Source of the DNA: Planctomycetes bacterium MalM25
Lineage (GTDB): Bacteria; Planctomycetota; Planctomycetia; Pirellulales; Lacipirellulaceae
Reading direction: 5' to 3'
Assembly (NCBI GenBank): GCA_007745835.1
Contig: CP036424.1
Coordinates: 4,659,831 to 4,723,830, forward strand
Length of the DNA stretch: 64,000 nt
The translations under genes were made by a program, and so were the position numbers. Below are positions 53,001-62,635 of this stretch, in pieces. How positions within the stretch are numbered: position 1 is the stretch's first letter; each line of letters starts with the position of its first letter. The notes under the pieces were generated by a model. That model worked only from the letters and a program-made list of their open reading frames with translations, made no database searches and was not told the origin of the DNA.

Positions 53001-53228
53001 TCAGGAGTGGGAGACCGGAGCACGGATAATCCGCTCCGCCTCTTCGGCCGAGAGCCCAATGTCGATCATATCGCGCTTCAGCCGGCGGTCCGCCTCGTGG
53101 TCGGCGTAGATGCGAGCCTGCTTGGCGACCGACTTGATCGCCCCCAACCCGCAGGAGATCGCCACGATCAACACCACCATGTTGAACGGGACGGGCAGAT
53201 TCAAAAGGTTGGCGAAGGCGGCATCCAC
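53001..53228 (-). CDS. Small single-helix membrane protein, paralog of 52645-52959
   Basis: A 75-residue protein: transmembrane helix (PFNMVVLIVAISCGLGAIKSV), then ARIYADHEADRRLKRDMIDIGLSAEEAERIIRAPV. The C-terminal charged helix aligns with that of the downstream neighbour (DLLDQGKSAEEIEKIIR). It is first of a minus-strand series leading to the giant sigma gene. Family and function unknown. Confidence 0.65.
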   Translation of the reverse strand: MDAAFANLLNLPVPFNMVVLIVAISCGLGAIKSVAKQARIYADHEADRRLKRDMIDIGLSAEEAERIIRAPVSHS

Positions 53229-53442
53229 GTCGAAGGACTCCGGAGGAAGTAAAGGAGGGCGTCGGGGGAGCCTCGCTCGTCAGCATCGAGGAGGTCCAGG
53301 CCTACCCAACGGTTCGGCTATCCGTCAAGCATCTTGGTCTTTCGGCTGAAAAAAGTCTCCCAGCCATCGGGCGGAAAGGGCCCATATCCCCCAGTCCGAC
53401 TACCCACTGCCTATTTTTTGGGCGGCCCCTGCCCGCAACTCG

Positions 53443-53471
53443 TTGACAGCCCCCAGGCCCCTTCCTAGGGT
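53443..53471 (+). promoter_or_regulatory. Sigma-70-type promoter of argH
   Basis: TTGACA (perfect -35), a 17-nt spacer and TAGGGT as -10, ending 31 nt before ATG 53502. The 53229-53501 gap is otherwise free of genes and contains a T-rich TATTTTTTG stretch. Confidence 0.6.
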
Positions 53472-53501
53472 GACAACTTCGGCGTGGGCTGCTGGGGCGA
53501 G

Positions 53502-54986
53502 ATGCGCGTCCCCGCCCCCGTCGATCCCTCCCTCCCCCACTCCCCCCAGGCGACCGGGCACGTGGCCCCTTCAGGCGAAAATAGCGACCAAAACAATCAA
53601 AGCCCGGATGGTAAACCGTGGGGCGGGGTCTTCGACGGGGCGACCGACGCCCGCGTCGAGGCGTTCAGTGAGAGCGTCTCGTACGACCGCCGGCTCTTCC
53701 AGCACGACATCCGCGGCTCGGTCGCCCACGCCGAGATGCTCGCGGCCGTCGGCGTGCTGACCGACGACGAGAAGAACCAGATCGTCGAGGGGCTCACCCA
53801 AATCGGCTGGGAGATCGCCGCGGGCACGTTCGAGTTCAAGCAAGAGCTCGAAGACATCCACATGAACATCGAGCGGGCGCTCGTCGAGCGCATCGGCGAT
53901 GTGGGCCGCAAGCTTCACACGGGACGCAGCCGGAACGACCAAGTCAGCACCGACTTTCGCCTGTGGGTCCGCGACGCGATCGACGGCCTCGACGCCCTGC
54001 TCGCCGGCCTGCAACGCGCCTTCGTCGGCCGCTGCCAGGGGGACGAGGGGGTCATCCTCCCGGGCTACACCCACCTGCAACGCGCCCAACCGGTGCTCGC
54101 CAACCACTACTGGCTGGCGTACGCCGAGAAGTACCAGCGCGACCGCGACCGCCTCGCCGACTGCCGCCGGCGCGTCAACCAGCTGCCGCTCGGCACCGCC
54201 GCCATGGCCGGCACGACGATCCCGATCGACCGCCAGCGGGTCGCTGACGACCTCGGGTTCGAGGGCCTGGTCATGAACAGCCTCGACTCGTCGAGCGACC
54301 GCGACTTCGCCGTCGAGTTCGTCTCCGCCCTGTCGTTGATCGCGGTGCACCTCTCCGGCTGGGCGGAAGAGTGGATCCTGTGGAGCACCACGGAGTTCAA
54401 CTTCCTCACGCTCCCGCAGGCCTTCTGCACCGGCAGCTCGATCATGCCGCAGAAGATCAACCCGGACGTGCTCGAACTGACCCGCGGCAAGAGCGCCCGC
54501 GTTATCGGCAGCCTGCAGAGCCTGCTGGTCCTGACCAAGGGCTTGCCGCTCGCCTACAACCGTGACCTGCAAGAAGACAAAGAGCGCGTCTTCGACGCGG
54601 CGGACACGGTCCGCGCCTGCCTGGAGCTGGCCGCGCCGCTGGTCGCCGGCGCCGAGCTGAAACGGGCGGCGATCGAGGAGCGGCTCGACCGGGGCTACCT
54701 CGACGCGACCACTTTCATGGAGCACCTGATCCACCTGGGCGTGCCGCAGCGGACGGCCCACGGCCTGGTCGGCAAGCTGGTCGGCCGCGCTATGAAAGAG
54801 GGCGTCCGCCTCGCCGACCTGCCGCTCAAGGCGTACCAAGAGCTGCACCACGAACTCGACGCATCGCTCTACGACGTGCTCGGCGTGGACAAGGCGGTGG
54901 AAGCGTTCCGCAGCGTGGGATCGACCCGGCCCGGACTGGTCGCACAACAAGTCGCCGCCTGGCGCGAACGCTTGGGCCCCGCATGA
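53502..54986 (+). CDS. argH: Argininosuccinate lyase
   Basis: Splits argininosuccinate into arginine and fumarate, the last step of arginine synthesis. Family landmarks: [96 protein letters not shown] and the superfamily signature [15 protein letters not shown]. The ~30 residues before KPWGG are not conserved. I chose ATG 53502, downstream of the promoter; GTG 53484 is possible. The stop overlaps the next gene's ATG (ATGA), so the three genes to 58200 look co-transcribed. Confidence 0.95.
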   Translation: MRVPAPVDPSLPHSPQATGHVAPSGENSDQNNQSPDGKPWGGVFDGATDARVEAFSESVSYDRRLFQHDIRGSVAHAEMLAAVGVLTDDEKNQIVEGLTQIGWEIAAGTFEFKQELEDIHMNIERALVERIGDVGRKLHTGRSRNDQVSTDFRLWVRDAIDGLDALLAGLQRAFVGRCQGDEGVILPGYTHLQRAQPVLANHYWLAYAEKYQRDRDRLADCRRRVNQLPLGTAAMAGTTIPIDRQRVADDLGFEGLVMNSLDSSSDRDFAVEFVSALSLIAVHLSGWAEEWILWSTTEFNFLTLPQAFCTGSSIMPQKINPDVLELTRGKSARVIGSLQSLLVLTKGLPLAYNRDLQEDKERVFDAADTVRACLELAAPLVAGAELKRAAIEERLDRGYLDATTFMEHLIHLGVPQRTAHGLVGKLVGRAMKEGVRLADLPLKAYQELHHELDASLYDVLGVDKAVEAFRSVGSTRPGLVAQQVAAWRERLGPA

Positions 54987-57117
54987 GAAGCACCATGAAA
55001 GACGCTGCAAACAAAGTTGTCTGTAACCCCGACCAAGCTTGGTCGGGGCTATTCAAGCGTGCTGGGCTCTTGAAGAGAGCGAAGCTGCGGGTTCGGCTCG
55101 TTCTTACTTTGTCTGCGCTGGCAATCCTGCTCGGCAGTTCGCAGACCCACGCGGCCAGCCCCGCGGTCGAAGCGGCCCTCGCGTTGCCGCGCACCGAACC
55201 GCGGCACTATGTCGATACGGCCCTGACCCTAACCGACCTGGGTGCTCCGAACGAAGCGGCGCTCGTCGCCGGCGAGCTGGCGCAACTTGACTTGGACGAC
55301 GAGTCGCTTGTGCGGCTCGTCGATCGCGTCGGGACCGCTAAGCTGGTCCGCCTCGGCCGCGAGCAGCCCGCGCTCGCCCCGCTGGTCGATCGCGCCCTCA
55401 CCGCCGCTGACACCGCGGCCCACTCGCCGGAACGGCTCGCGCAGCTCGTCGACGCCCTGGGCGGGTCGCGCGAAGCGGTGATCGAAGCGATCCGCGCCCT
55501 CCGCCGCACCGGGCCGGGCGGCGTGGACTACTGCCTGGCGGAGCTCGCCAAGGCCGACGACACGCGCCGGGCGCGGCTCCGCGAGGCGCTCGTCGCGCTC
55601 GACCCGATCAGCCAGCCCGCGCTGTTCCTCGCCACGGGGGACGAGGACCCGCAGGTCCGCGTCGAGGCGCTCTACGCCCTCGGCCGGCTGGCCGAGCTGA
55701 ACCGCCTGCGGACGCCGATCGCCCCCGCGATGGCCGCCGCCGCCGCCCTCGAGCCGGGCCGGGCGGGCGACGCCGGCCGCTGGGCCTACCAGCAGATGCG
55801 GGGCGGCCCGCTCACGGTCGCCGGCGCGAAACACCTGCTCGACGGGGCGATCACCGAGCTGCTCGGCGGCCCCGTCCTGTTCTCCGAAGCGGCCGCGATC
55901 GACGACCGCCTCGCCCTCCGCCTCGCCGCCCGGCTGGCGGAAGATCGGGCGGAGATCGACCCGTCCGACTCCCGCGCGGCGCGCACCGCGTTGTTGTTGA
56001 AACTTGAATCGGGCGAAGCCGATCCCGAAGCGGCGAACTCGGAGGCCGACCTGTCGAGCCTGCTCACCGCGGCGCTCGATAAACGGCTGCACCGGGCCGC
56101 ACGGCTCGCCTGCGAAACGCTCGGGGGGCGGGCGGACAGCGCCGCGCTGCTGACCGGCGACGGCCGACTCGCCCCGCTGGCGGTGGCGCTCGAAGCGGCG
56201 CACCCCGCGGTCCGCTTCGCCGCGGTCGAGGCGGTCCTCAAGATCAACCCGCGGTCCCCCTTCCCGGGATCGAGCCGCGTGGCGGACGCGCTGCTGCACT
56301 TCGCCACGGCGACGGGCGACGACGCCGCGGTCGTGGCCTACCCGCAGCTCGCGAAGGCGGGTCAGGCGGCCGGCTGGCTGCTCGGCTCGGGCTACACCGC
56401 GACCCCCGCTCACCGGGGCGCCGACCTGGTGCGGATCGCGACCGAGTCGCCCGACACGGTGCTCGTGATGCTCGACCTCTCGGTCAGCCTGCCGGACGCC
56501 CGCGAGACGCTCTTCCGCCTCCGCCGCTCGCCCGCGACGGCCCTCACGCCGGTCGCGCTGCTCGCGGCGGACGGCCGGTTCGGCGAAGCGCAGCGGGTCG
56601 CCGAGGAGCACGGCGGCGAAGCCGCCGGCGTGGTCGCCTCGCCACGCCCGCACACCGCCGAGGCGACGGCCTCCCTCGCCGAGCGGCTCGGCGCGACGCT
56701 CCCCGCCGACTGGCCGACCGCCGAGCAGCGCCTCGCCCAAGCGACCGCGGCGCGGGAAGCGTTGGCCCAGCTGATCGAAGAGGGGCCCGCGTTCTATGGC
56801 CTCGATCGCCGCACCGAGGGGGTGATGAGCGTCGTCGCGATGACCCAGCCCACGGCCGCGATGCCGACGCTCGTCGAGATCGGCACGCCCGAGAGTCAGC
56901 TCCGACTGCTCGACCTAGCGAGCTACGAGGCCCGCCCTCTCGACCAACGCCAAGCGGCCGCCGAGGCCTTCGGGCAGAGCGTCGAGCGGCACGGCGTGCT
57001 GCTCACCACCGACCAGATCCGCCGGCAGTACGACCGCTACAACGCGAGCGCCAAAGCCCCCGCCGAAACGCAGGCGGTGCTGGGCGGGCTGCTCGACACC
57101 CTGGAGGGCGCGCGCGA

Positions 57118-57121
<4 letters not shown>
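54983..57121 (+). CDS. Exported Ala-rich HEAT-like repeat protein with repeat-encoded N-terminal insert
   Basis: A 712-residue protein. A hydrophobic signal ([19 protein letters not shown]) begins only at about residue 38; the first ~24 residues include [10 protein letters not shown], encoded by the 22-nt palindrome at 55027-55048, so the N-terminus has been lengthened by the repeat. The body is rich in short helical pairs like HEAT repeats ([34 protein letters not shown]). Residues about 489-552 ([26 protein letters not shown] ... [24 protein letters not shown]) look like a degenerate receiver. It is coupled by ATGA overlaps to argH and to the sigma-54 activator. Confidence 0.65.
55027..55048. 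repeat. 22-nt perfect palindrome near the start of the HEAT-like gene
   Basis: CCCCGACCAAG plus its reverse complement, identical to the copy in mnmA. The identity extends to 27 nt on the coding strand (55026-55052), and both copies are read in the same frame, giving PDQAWSGL. Confidence 0.92.
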
Positions 57122-58200
<1,079 letters not shown>

Positions 58201-58291
58201 TGTCTGCATCGCAGAACTCGGATGGTGAACCGCGGATCCCCCGTCTGATCTTCTCGATTTCCACTTCCCCATTCCCACCTCCCACTTCCTT
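58201..58291. other. Gap with polypyrimidine tandem repeats
   Basis: Between the activator stop and the HemX-like start lies a C/T-rich run of imperfect CCACTTCC/CCATTCCCA units (about 58257-58290). This kind of GGAAGTGGGAA-type repeat is frequent in planctomycete intergenes, from memory. Nothing else recognised. Confidence 0.4.
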
Positions 58292-59200
58292 TTGGACCTC
58301 ACCCGCATCACCGTCTTCTGCTTCGCGGCGAGCTACACGGTGGCTCTCGCGCTGGAGTTGGCTGCGCTCGCGGGGCGTTGGGGCGGGCGCTGGTCGGACA
58401 CACTCGCGGGGGGCCGGCGGGTTGCGCTCATTGGGTTCACCGGGGCGGGGCTGTTCGCCCACCTCGCGTACCTGGCGCTCCGCGCCTCGGGGCAGGCGAC
58501 GCCCCTCTCCAGCCCCGCCGACTGGTGCCTGATCGCCGCGGCGGTGCTGGCGGCGATCTACCTGGCGGGCACGCTGACCCACGCCCGTTGGGCGCTCGGG
58601 CTGTTCCTGCTGCCGGTCGTGCTCGCGCTGATCGGCCTGTCGCGGCAAGCGAGCGGGGAGCCCATCGCGCCCGAGCGGGCTTCGCTGTTCTGGGGCCAGA
58701 CGCACGGCTGGCTGCTCGTGGCGGCGGCCGCGTCGGTCTCGGTCGGCTTCGTCGCCGGGCTGATGTACCTCGTGCAGAGCTGGCGGTTGCGGAGGAAACT
58801 CCCGCCGACCGCCGGTTTCGGGCTGCCGAGCCTCGAGTGGCTCGAGGCGGCCAGCGGGCGATCGCTCGGTTTTTCGGTCTGGTTGATGGCCGGCGGTTTC
58901 TTATCGGGACTCGTCCTGAGTACGCTAAACCGTGGCGAGGCCGAGGGTTACTCGCTGTGGACCGACGCGGTCGTGGTCACCTCCGCGGCGATGCTCGCCT
59001 GGTTGCTGGTCGCGAACGTCTTCCGCTGGATCTACCCACCCGCTCGCAGCGGCCGGAAGGTCGCCTACCTGACCGTGGCGGCGTTCGGCTTCCTGGCGAT
59101 GACGGTCGGCTCGCTCGTCGCCCGCGGGCCGGGCCATGGTGGTTTACCACAGACCACGCCGGAACAAACCCAACAAACGGCAACGGCCCCCACGGCGTGA
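58292..59200 (+). CDS. HemX/CcsA-like membrane protein
   Basis: A 302-residue protein with about eight hydrophobic helices, resembling the CcsA/HemX branch (GLFAHLAYLALRA, SPADWCLIAAAVLAAIYL, FWGQTHGWLLVAAAASVSVGFVAGLMYLVQSW). CcsA proteins carry haem for cytochrome c assembly; HemX regulates or assists glutamyl-tRNA reductase in Bacillus. It sits 97 nt before hemA, the same gene pairing as hemX-hemA. The WWD haem motif of true CcsA is not evident. The start is TTG 58292. Confidence 0.72.
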   Translation: MDLTRITVFCFAASYTVALALELAALAGRWGGRWSDTLAGGRRVALIGFTGAGLFAHLAYLALRASGQATPLSSPADWCLIAAAVLAAIYLAGTLTHARWALGLFLLPVVLALIGLSRQASGEPIAPERASLFWGQTHGWLLVAAAASVSVGFVAGLMYLVQSWRLRRKLPPTAGFGLPSLEWLEAASGRSLGFSVWLMAGGFLSGLVLSTLNRGEAEGYSLWTDAVVVTSAAMLAWLLVANVFRWIYPPARSGRKVAYLTVAAFGFLAMTVGSLVARGPGHGGLPQTTPEQTQQTATAPTA

Positions 59201-59296
59201 GCCGACGAGCCCGCCACCGACGATAAACGCTTTAAGCTCCCGCCCGCGATTTCCCTCCCTCGCCGCTCCCGCTTACCCGTTCCCGCCCGCACTCCT

Positions 59297-60574
59297 ATGA
59301 AACTCCGGATGGTAGGTTGCTCGCACCACCACGCCGGGGCCGACGTGCGCGAACGGCTCGCCTTCACGCCCGACGAGGCGGCCCACGCCCTCGCCGAGTG
59401 GCGCGACGTGCTGCCCGGCGCGGAGGGCGTGCTGCTGGCGACCTGCAACCGAGTCGAGTTCTACGCCGCCACGCCGACCGGCGAGCTGCCCCCCTGCCCC
59501 GGCCTCATCGCCCGGCACTTGGCCGACTCGCGCCACTTGTCGATCGACGAGGTCCGCCCGCACCTGCTCACGCTCCGCGACGAGGAGGCGGTCGATCACC
59601 TGTTCCGCGTCGCGGCGAGCCTCGACAGCATGGTCCTCGGCGAGCCCCAGATCCTCGCGCAGGTGAAACAGGCGTACGAGCTGGCGCGCGGCATCGAGTC
59701 GGCCGGGCCGCTCACGCACGACTGCTTCCAGCGCGCGCTTCGCGTCGCGCGACGGGTCGCCTCGGAGACCGAACTGCACCAGCACCGCGTGAGCATCCCG
59801 AGCGTCGCGATCGCCGACTTCGCGGCGCAGATCTTCGAGCGGTTCGACGACAAGCGCGTCATGGTCGTCGGCGCGGGCGAGATGGCCGACGAGACCCTCC
59901 GCTACCTGGCCGACCAGGGAGCCAAGTCGCCCGTGATCGTGAACCGGAGCCTCGAGCGGGCCGAGGCGCTCGCCGAGGAGTGGAAGGGGCGGGCGGCGAC
60001 ACTCGACCACCTGGTCGATGAGCTGGTCGAGGCCGACCTGGTCATCACCGCCACCGCCGCGGGTGAGCCGATCCTCACGCTCGAGGAGTACCAGCGGTCC
60101 GTCGGCCCCCGCCGGGCGCAGCGGCCGCTGTTTGTGCTCGACCTGTCGATGCCCCGCGATTTCGACCCGGCGATCGGGCACGAGCCGGGCGTCTACCTCT
60201 ACTCGATCGACGACCTCTCCGCCGCGTGCGAGCAGAACCGGCAGGCCCGCCGGCGGGAGCTTCCGCGGGCGGAGCGGATCATTTCTGAGGAGCGTCAGCG
60301 GTTCTTCGTCGACGCCCGGCACCGCTTGTCAGCGCCGGTGATCGCCCAGCTTCGCGAGGGACTCGATAGGCCGAAAGAGGCCGAGCTGGAACGGCTGTAC
60401 AACAAGTTGCCGGAGCTCGATCCGCAGGCGCGCGAGGAGATCGAGCGTTTCGCGGACCGCTTGGTCAACAAGATGCTCCACCCGCCGATGGAGTCGCTCC
60501 GCGACGAATCACAGAACGGCTCGCCCCACGGGCTGCTGCAAGCGCTGAGCCGGCTGTTCAAGCTGAAGGACTGA
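59297..60574 (+). CDS. hemA: Glutamyl-tRNA reductase
   Basis: Reduces glutamyl-tRNA to glutamate-1-semialdehyde, the first committed step of tetrapyrrole synthesis. Catalytic motif region LLATCNRVEFYA (nucleophile Cys), GCSHHHAGADVRERLAF, LDSMVLGEPQILAQVKQAY, NADPH site VMVVGAGEMADETLRYL and LDLSMPRDFDPAIGHEPGVYLYSIDDL. 425 residues, normal length. Complete, with a C-terminal dimerisation helix. It follows the HemX-like gene and converges on the hyperacidic protein gene. Confidence 0.96.
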   Translation: MKLRMVGCSHHHAGADVRERLAFTPDEAAHALAEWRDVLPGAEGVLLATCNRVEFYAATPTGELPPCPGLIARHLADSRHLSIDEVRPHLLTLRDEEAVDHLFRVAASLDSMVLGEPQILAQVKQAYELARGIESAGPLTHDCFQRALRVARRVASETELHQHRVSIPSVAIADFAAQIFERFDDKRVMVVGAGEMADETLRYLADQGAKSPVIVNRSLERAEALAEEWKGRAATLDHLVDELVEADLVITATAAGEPILTLEEYQRSVGPRRAQRPLFVLDLSMPRDFDPAIGHEPGVYLYSIDDLSAACEQNRQARRRELPRAERIISEERQRFFVDARHRLSAPVIAQLREGLDRPKEAELERLYNKLPELDPQAREEIERFADRLVNKMLHPPMESLRDESQNGSPHGLLQALSRLFKLKD

Positions 60575-60604
60575 GGGCGGGGAACCCTCCGGGGGGCGAG
60601 GGGT

Positions 60605-61123
60605 TCAGTCCTCGTCGTCTTCGTACTCCCACTCCTCGTCATCAGCGAGTTCGGAGTCGTCGTCTTCATCGACCCACTCCTCGTCGTCGCCGAGTTCCTC
60701 TTCCTCGGAGTCGTCGTCCTCTTCGACCCATTCCTCGTCGTCGGCGAGCTCCTCTTCTTCTTCGTCGGAGTCGTCATCGTCCTCTTCGACCCACTCCTCA
60801 TCGTCGCCTAGTTCTTCGTCTTCGTCGTCCTCGTCTTCGACCTCTTCCCACTCCTCGTCGTCTTCCAGCTCGGAGTCGTCGTCCTCGTCATCATCGCCCT
60901 CCTCTTCGTCGTCGTCCTCGGAGTCGTCTTCGTCGTCATCGACGTCCTCGTACTCCCACTCGTCGTCCTCGTCGTCGTCTTCATCATCGACATCGACGTA
61001 CTCGTACTCGTCGTCATCCTCGGTCGGTGTGTACGCGTAGAGGCGACCGGTCTCTTCGGTCACTTCGATCACCGAATCGAGGGCGTCGCTGCGGGTCGGG
61101 GGGGCGGGCGATAGGGTCGTCAT
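60605..61123 (-). CDS. Hyperacidic Asp/Glu repeat protein
   Basis: A 172-residue protein: the first ~33 residues are ordinary (MTTLSPAPPTRSDALDSVIEV), the rest is mostly Asp and Glu with Trp, Val, Tyr and Leu. Five DDEEW blocks recur at 15-21-residue intervals, separated by VEEDDDSEEEELG-type spacers. There is no signal peptide or helix for membrane insertion. The gene lies 60 nt after scpB on the same strand. Coding is supported by a clean frame with Trp codons at regular places. Possible roles include polyanion or DNA mimicry, calcium binding or a disordered chaperone; none is shown. Confidence 0.7.
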   Translation of the reverse strand: MTTLSPAPPTRSDALDSVIEVTEETGRLYAYTPTEDDDEYEYVDVDDEDDDEDDEWEYEDVDDDEDDSEDDDEEEGDDDEDDDSELEDDEEWEEVEDEDDEDEELGDDEEWVEEDDDDSDEEEEELADDEEWVEEDDDSEEEELGDDEEWVDEDDDSELADDEEWEYEDDED

Positions 61124-61183
61124 AGGGAAAGCTATCAGAGGGGGACGATCGAATCGGTGACGGACGTTGTCGGCGCCACCGGA

Positions 61184-61879
61184 TCAGGCGGCGCCGCTGG
61201 TGGCTGCGTTCTGTTTTGTCGGCCCCGCGTTCTCGGCGCCTTCATTGCGACCGGGCAGGTCGTCGAGACTACCCAACCCGTAGACTTCCAGGAACCGGCC
61301 CGTTGTCCCGTACAGGAGCGGTTTACCCAGTTCCTCGCTGCGACCGACAATACGCAGTAAATCGAGCTCCAGCAACTGTCGCAAGATGTCGCCGCACCCC
61401 ACGCCGCGGATCGACTCCACCTCCGCCCGCACCGTCGGCTGGCGGTAGGCGACGATGGCGAGCGTCTCCCCCGCCGCGGGGCTCAGTTTGGGCCCGTTTG
61501 CCGACACGTTTTCCAGGCCCTCACGCCGCTCGATCCACGGGGCGTACGCGGGCCGGGTCATGAGGCGGAATCCGCCGGCCACCTCGGTGATCGCCAGCGC
61601 GCTCCGCCTTGCGGCGAGCCGTCGATGCAGTTCTTGCAGCAGCTTCTTGGCCTCCCCCGGCCCTTTCAGGCCCGCCATGCGGCTCAGCCGTTGTGGCGTG
61701 AGCGGTTCGGTGGCGAGCCAGAGCACGGCCTCGAGCCGCTGTGCTCGGGCCGTGGAACGGGTCGGAACGGAGGGAGTGTCCTCGTTCGGATCGAGCGCAC
61801 CGCGAACGCCGGCGTCGCGCCAGACGGCGGGCAGCCGCGGATCGCCCCCGCCCAGCCCCGTTGGTCGACGATCGAACAT
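61184..61879 (-). CDS. scpB: Segregation and condensation protein B
   Basis: ScpB forms the kleisin-partner dimer of bacterial condensin with SMC and ScpA. Winged-helix repeats show RAQRLEAVLWLATEPLTPQRLSRMAGL, LAITEVAGGFRLMTRPAYAPWI, LSPAAGETLAIVAYRQPTVRAEVESIRGVGCGDILRQLLELDLLRIVGRSEELGKPLLYGTTGRFLEVYGLGSLDDLP, the family core. scpA is not in the window. The N-terminal ~45 residues are not conserved. It sits between an anchored hypothetical (15 nt gap) and the hyperacidic protein (60 nt). Confidence 0.93.
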   Translation of the reverse strand: MFDRRPTGLGGGDPRLPAVWRDAGVRGALDPNEDTPSVPTRSTARAQRLEAVLWLATEPLTPQRLSRMAGLKGPGEAKKLLQELHRRLAARRSALAITEVAGGFRLMTRPAYAPWIERREGLENVSANGPKLSPAAGETLAIVAYRQPTVRAEVESIRGVGCGDILRQLLELDLLRIVGRSEELGKPLLYGTTGRFLEVYGLGSLDDLPGRNEGAENAGPTKQNAATSGAA

Positions 61880-61894
61880 GCGAGGCGAGGCTCC

Positions 61895-62527
61895 CTAGCG
61901 CTGGTAGCCGGTTTGGCCCGCCCGGGCGAGCAACGCCTGGACGGCGCGCTCGGGCGAGGTTTCGACCGCGTCCAGGCGGCTCTCCATGCCGCCCGTCGGG
62001 TCGCCGACCGGGAAGGCGGCCGTCGCGCGGTAGACCTGCTGCTCACCCGTGCCCCACGGCTGCACGTCGGCGCGGATGGCGCCCGCCGCCAGCAGCGGCG
62101 CGGTGAGGCGGTCGCGCTCCAGCCGGTCCAAGACCGGCGTCACGGCCCGCGGCAGAGCTTGCTGCGATAGGGCTTGCTGAGACGGGGCTGGCGACGGAGC
62201 CGCCTGAGCCAGCGGAGCCGTCGCCGCAGCGGGCTGCACCGCCGGGTCGAACAGGGGCGTGTCGAGCGCCACCGGGGCGTCGAACGCCGGGGGCGTCGAG
62301 AGCTGGTCGGCCGCGTCCTCGGCGAACTCCACCGCCGCGGTGACCGCCGTGGGGGGCTCGTGACCGGGGACCTCGACCACCATCGAGGCGGTCGAATCGA
62401 TCAGGTCGGCCAAGTCTTGGGGCTCTGGGCCGTAGTGCCAGGCCGCCAGCGAGCCGGTCGTGAGCGTGCCGAGCATGATCGTCAGCCGGGAGAACGTCTG
62501 GAACGCGGTCGGTTTCTGCTTGGACAT
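61895..62527 (-). CDS. Hypothetical protein with N-terminal hydrophobic segment
   Basis: A 210-residue protein. A short N-terminal hydrophobic segment (RLTIMLGTLTTGSLAAWHY) is followed by a low-complexity Ala/Pro/Gln region (including an imperfect SQQAL repeat) and a C-terminal LDRLERDRLTAPLLAAGAIRAD ... RAVQALLARAGQTGY. No family recognised. The start ATG 62527 gives a plausible membrane anchor; the longer frame looks spurious. It is first in the cluster with scpB and the hyperacidic gene. Confidence 0.55.
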   Translation of the reverse strand: MSKQKPTAFQTFSRLTIMLGTLTTGSLAAWHYGPEPQDLADLIDSTASMVVEVPGHEPPTAVTAAVEFAEDAADQLSTPPAFDAPVALDTPLFDPAVQPAAATAPLAQAAPSPAPSQQALSQQALPRAVTPVLDRLERDRLTAPLLAAGAIRADVQPWGTGEQQVYRATAAFPVGDPTGGMESRLDAVETSPERAVQALLARAGQTGYQR

Positions 62528-62623
62528 GGCGCGGCAAGGAGGCGGTGTGAGGGGGGTCGTGGGGCCGGCGAACGCTAGGCGGTGGGGCGGCGCCGTCGCA
62601 AGAGCAGTCGGCCCGCCGGGCGA

Positions 62624-62629
62624 TATACT
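62624..62629 (+). promoter_or_regulatory. Candidate -10 box of the cysteine desulfurase gene
   Basis: TATACT lies 6 nt before ATG 62636, with no ribosome site between, which would fit a leaderless transcript. No good -35 box is visible 17 nt upstream (AGAGCA). Weak evidence. Confidence 0.35.
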
Positions 62630-62635
62630 GGGCGG

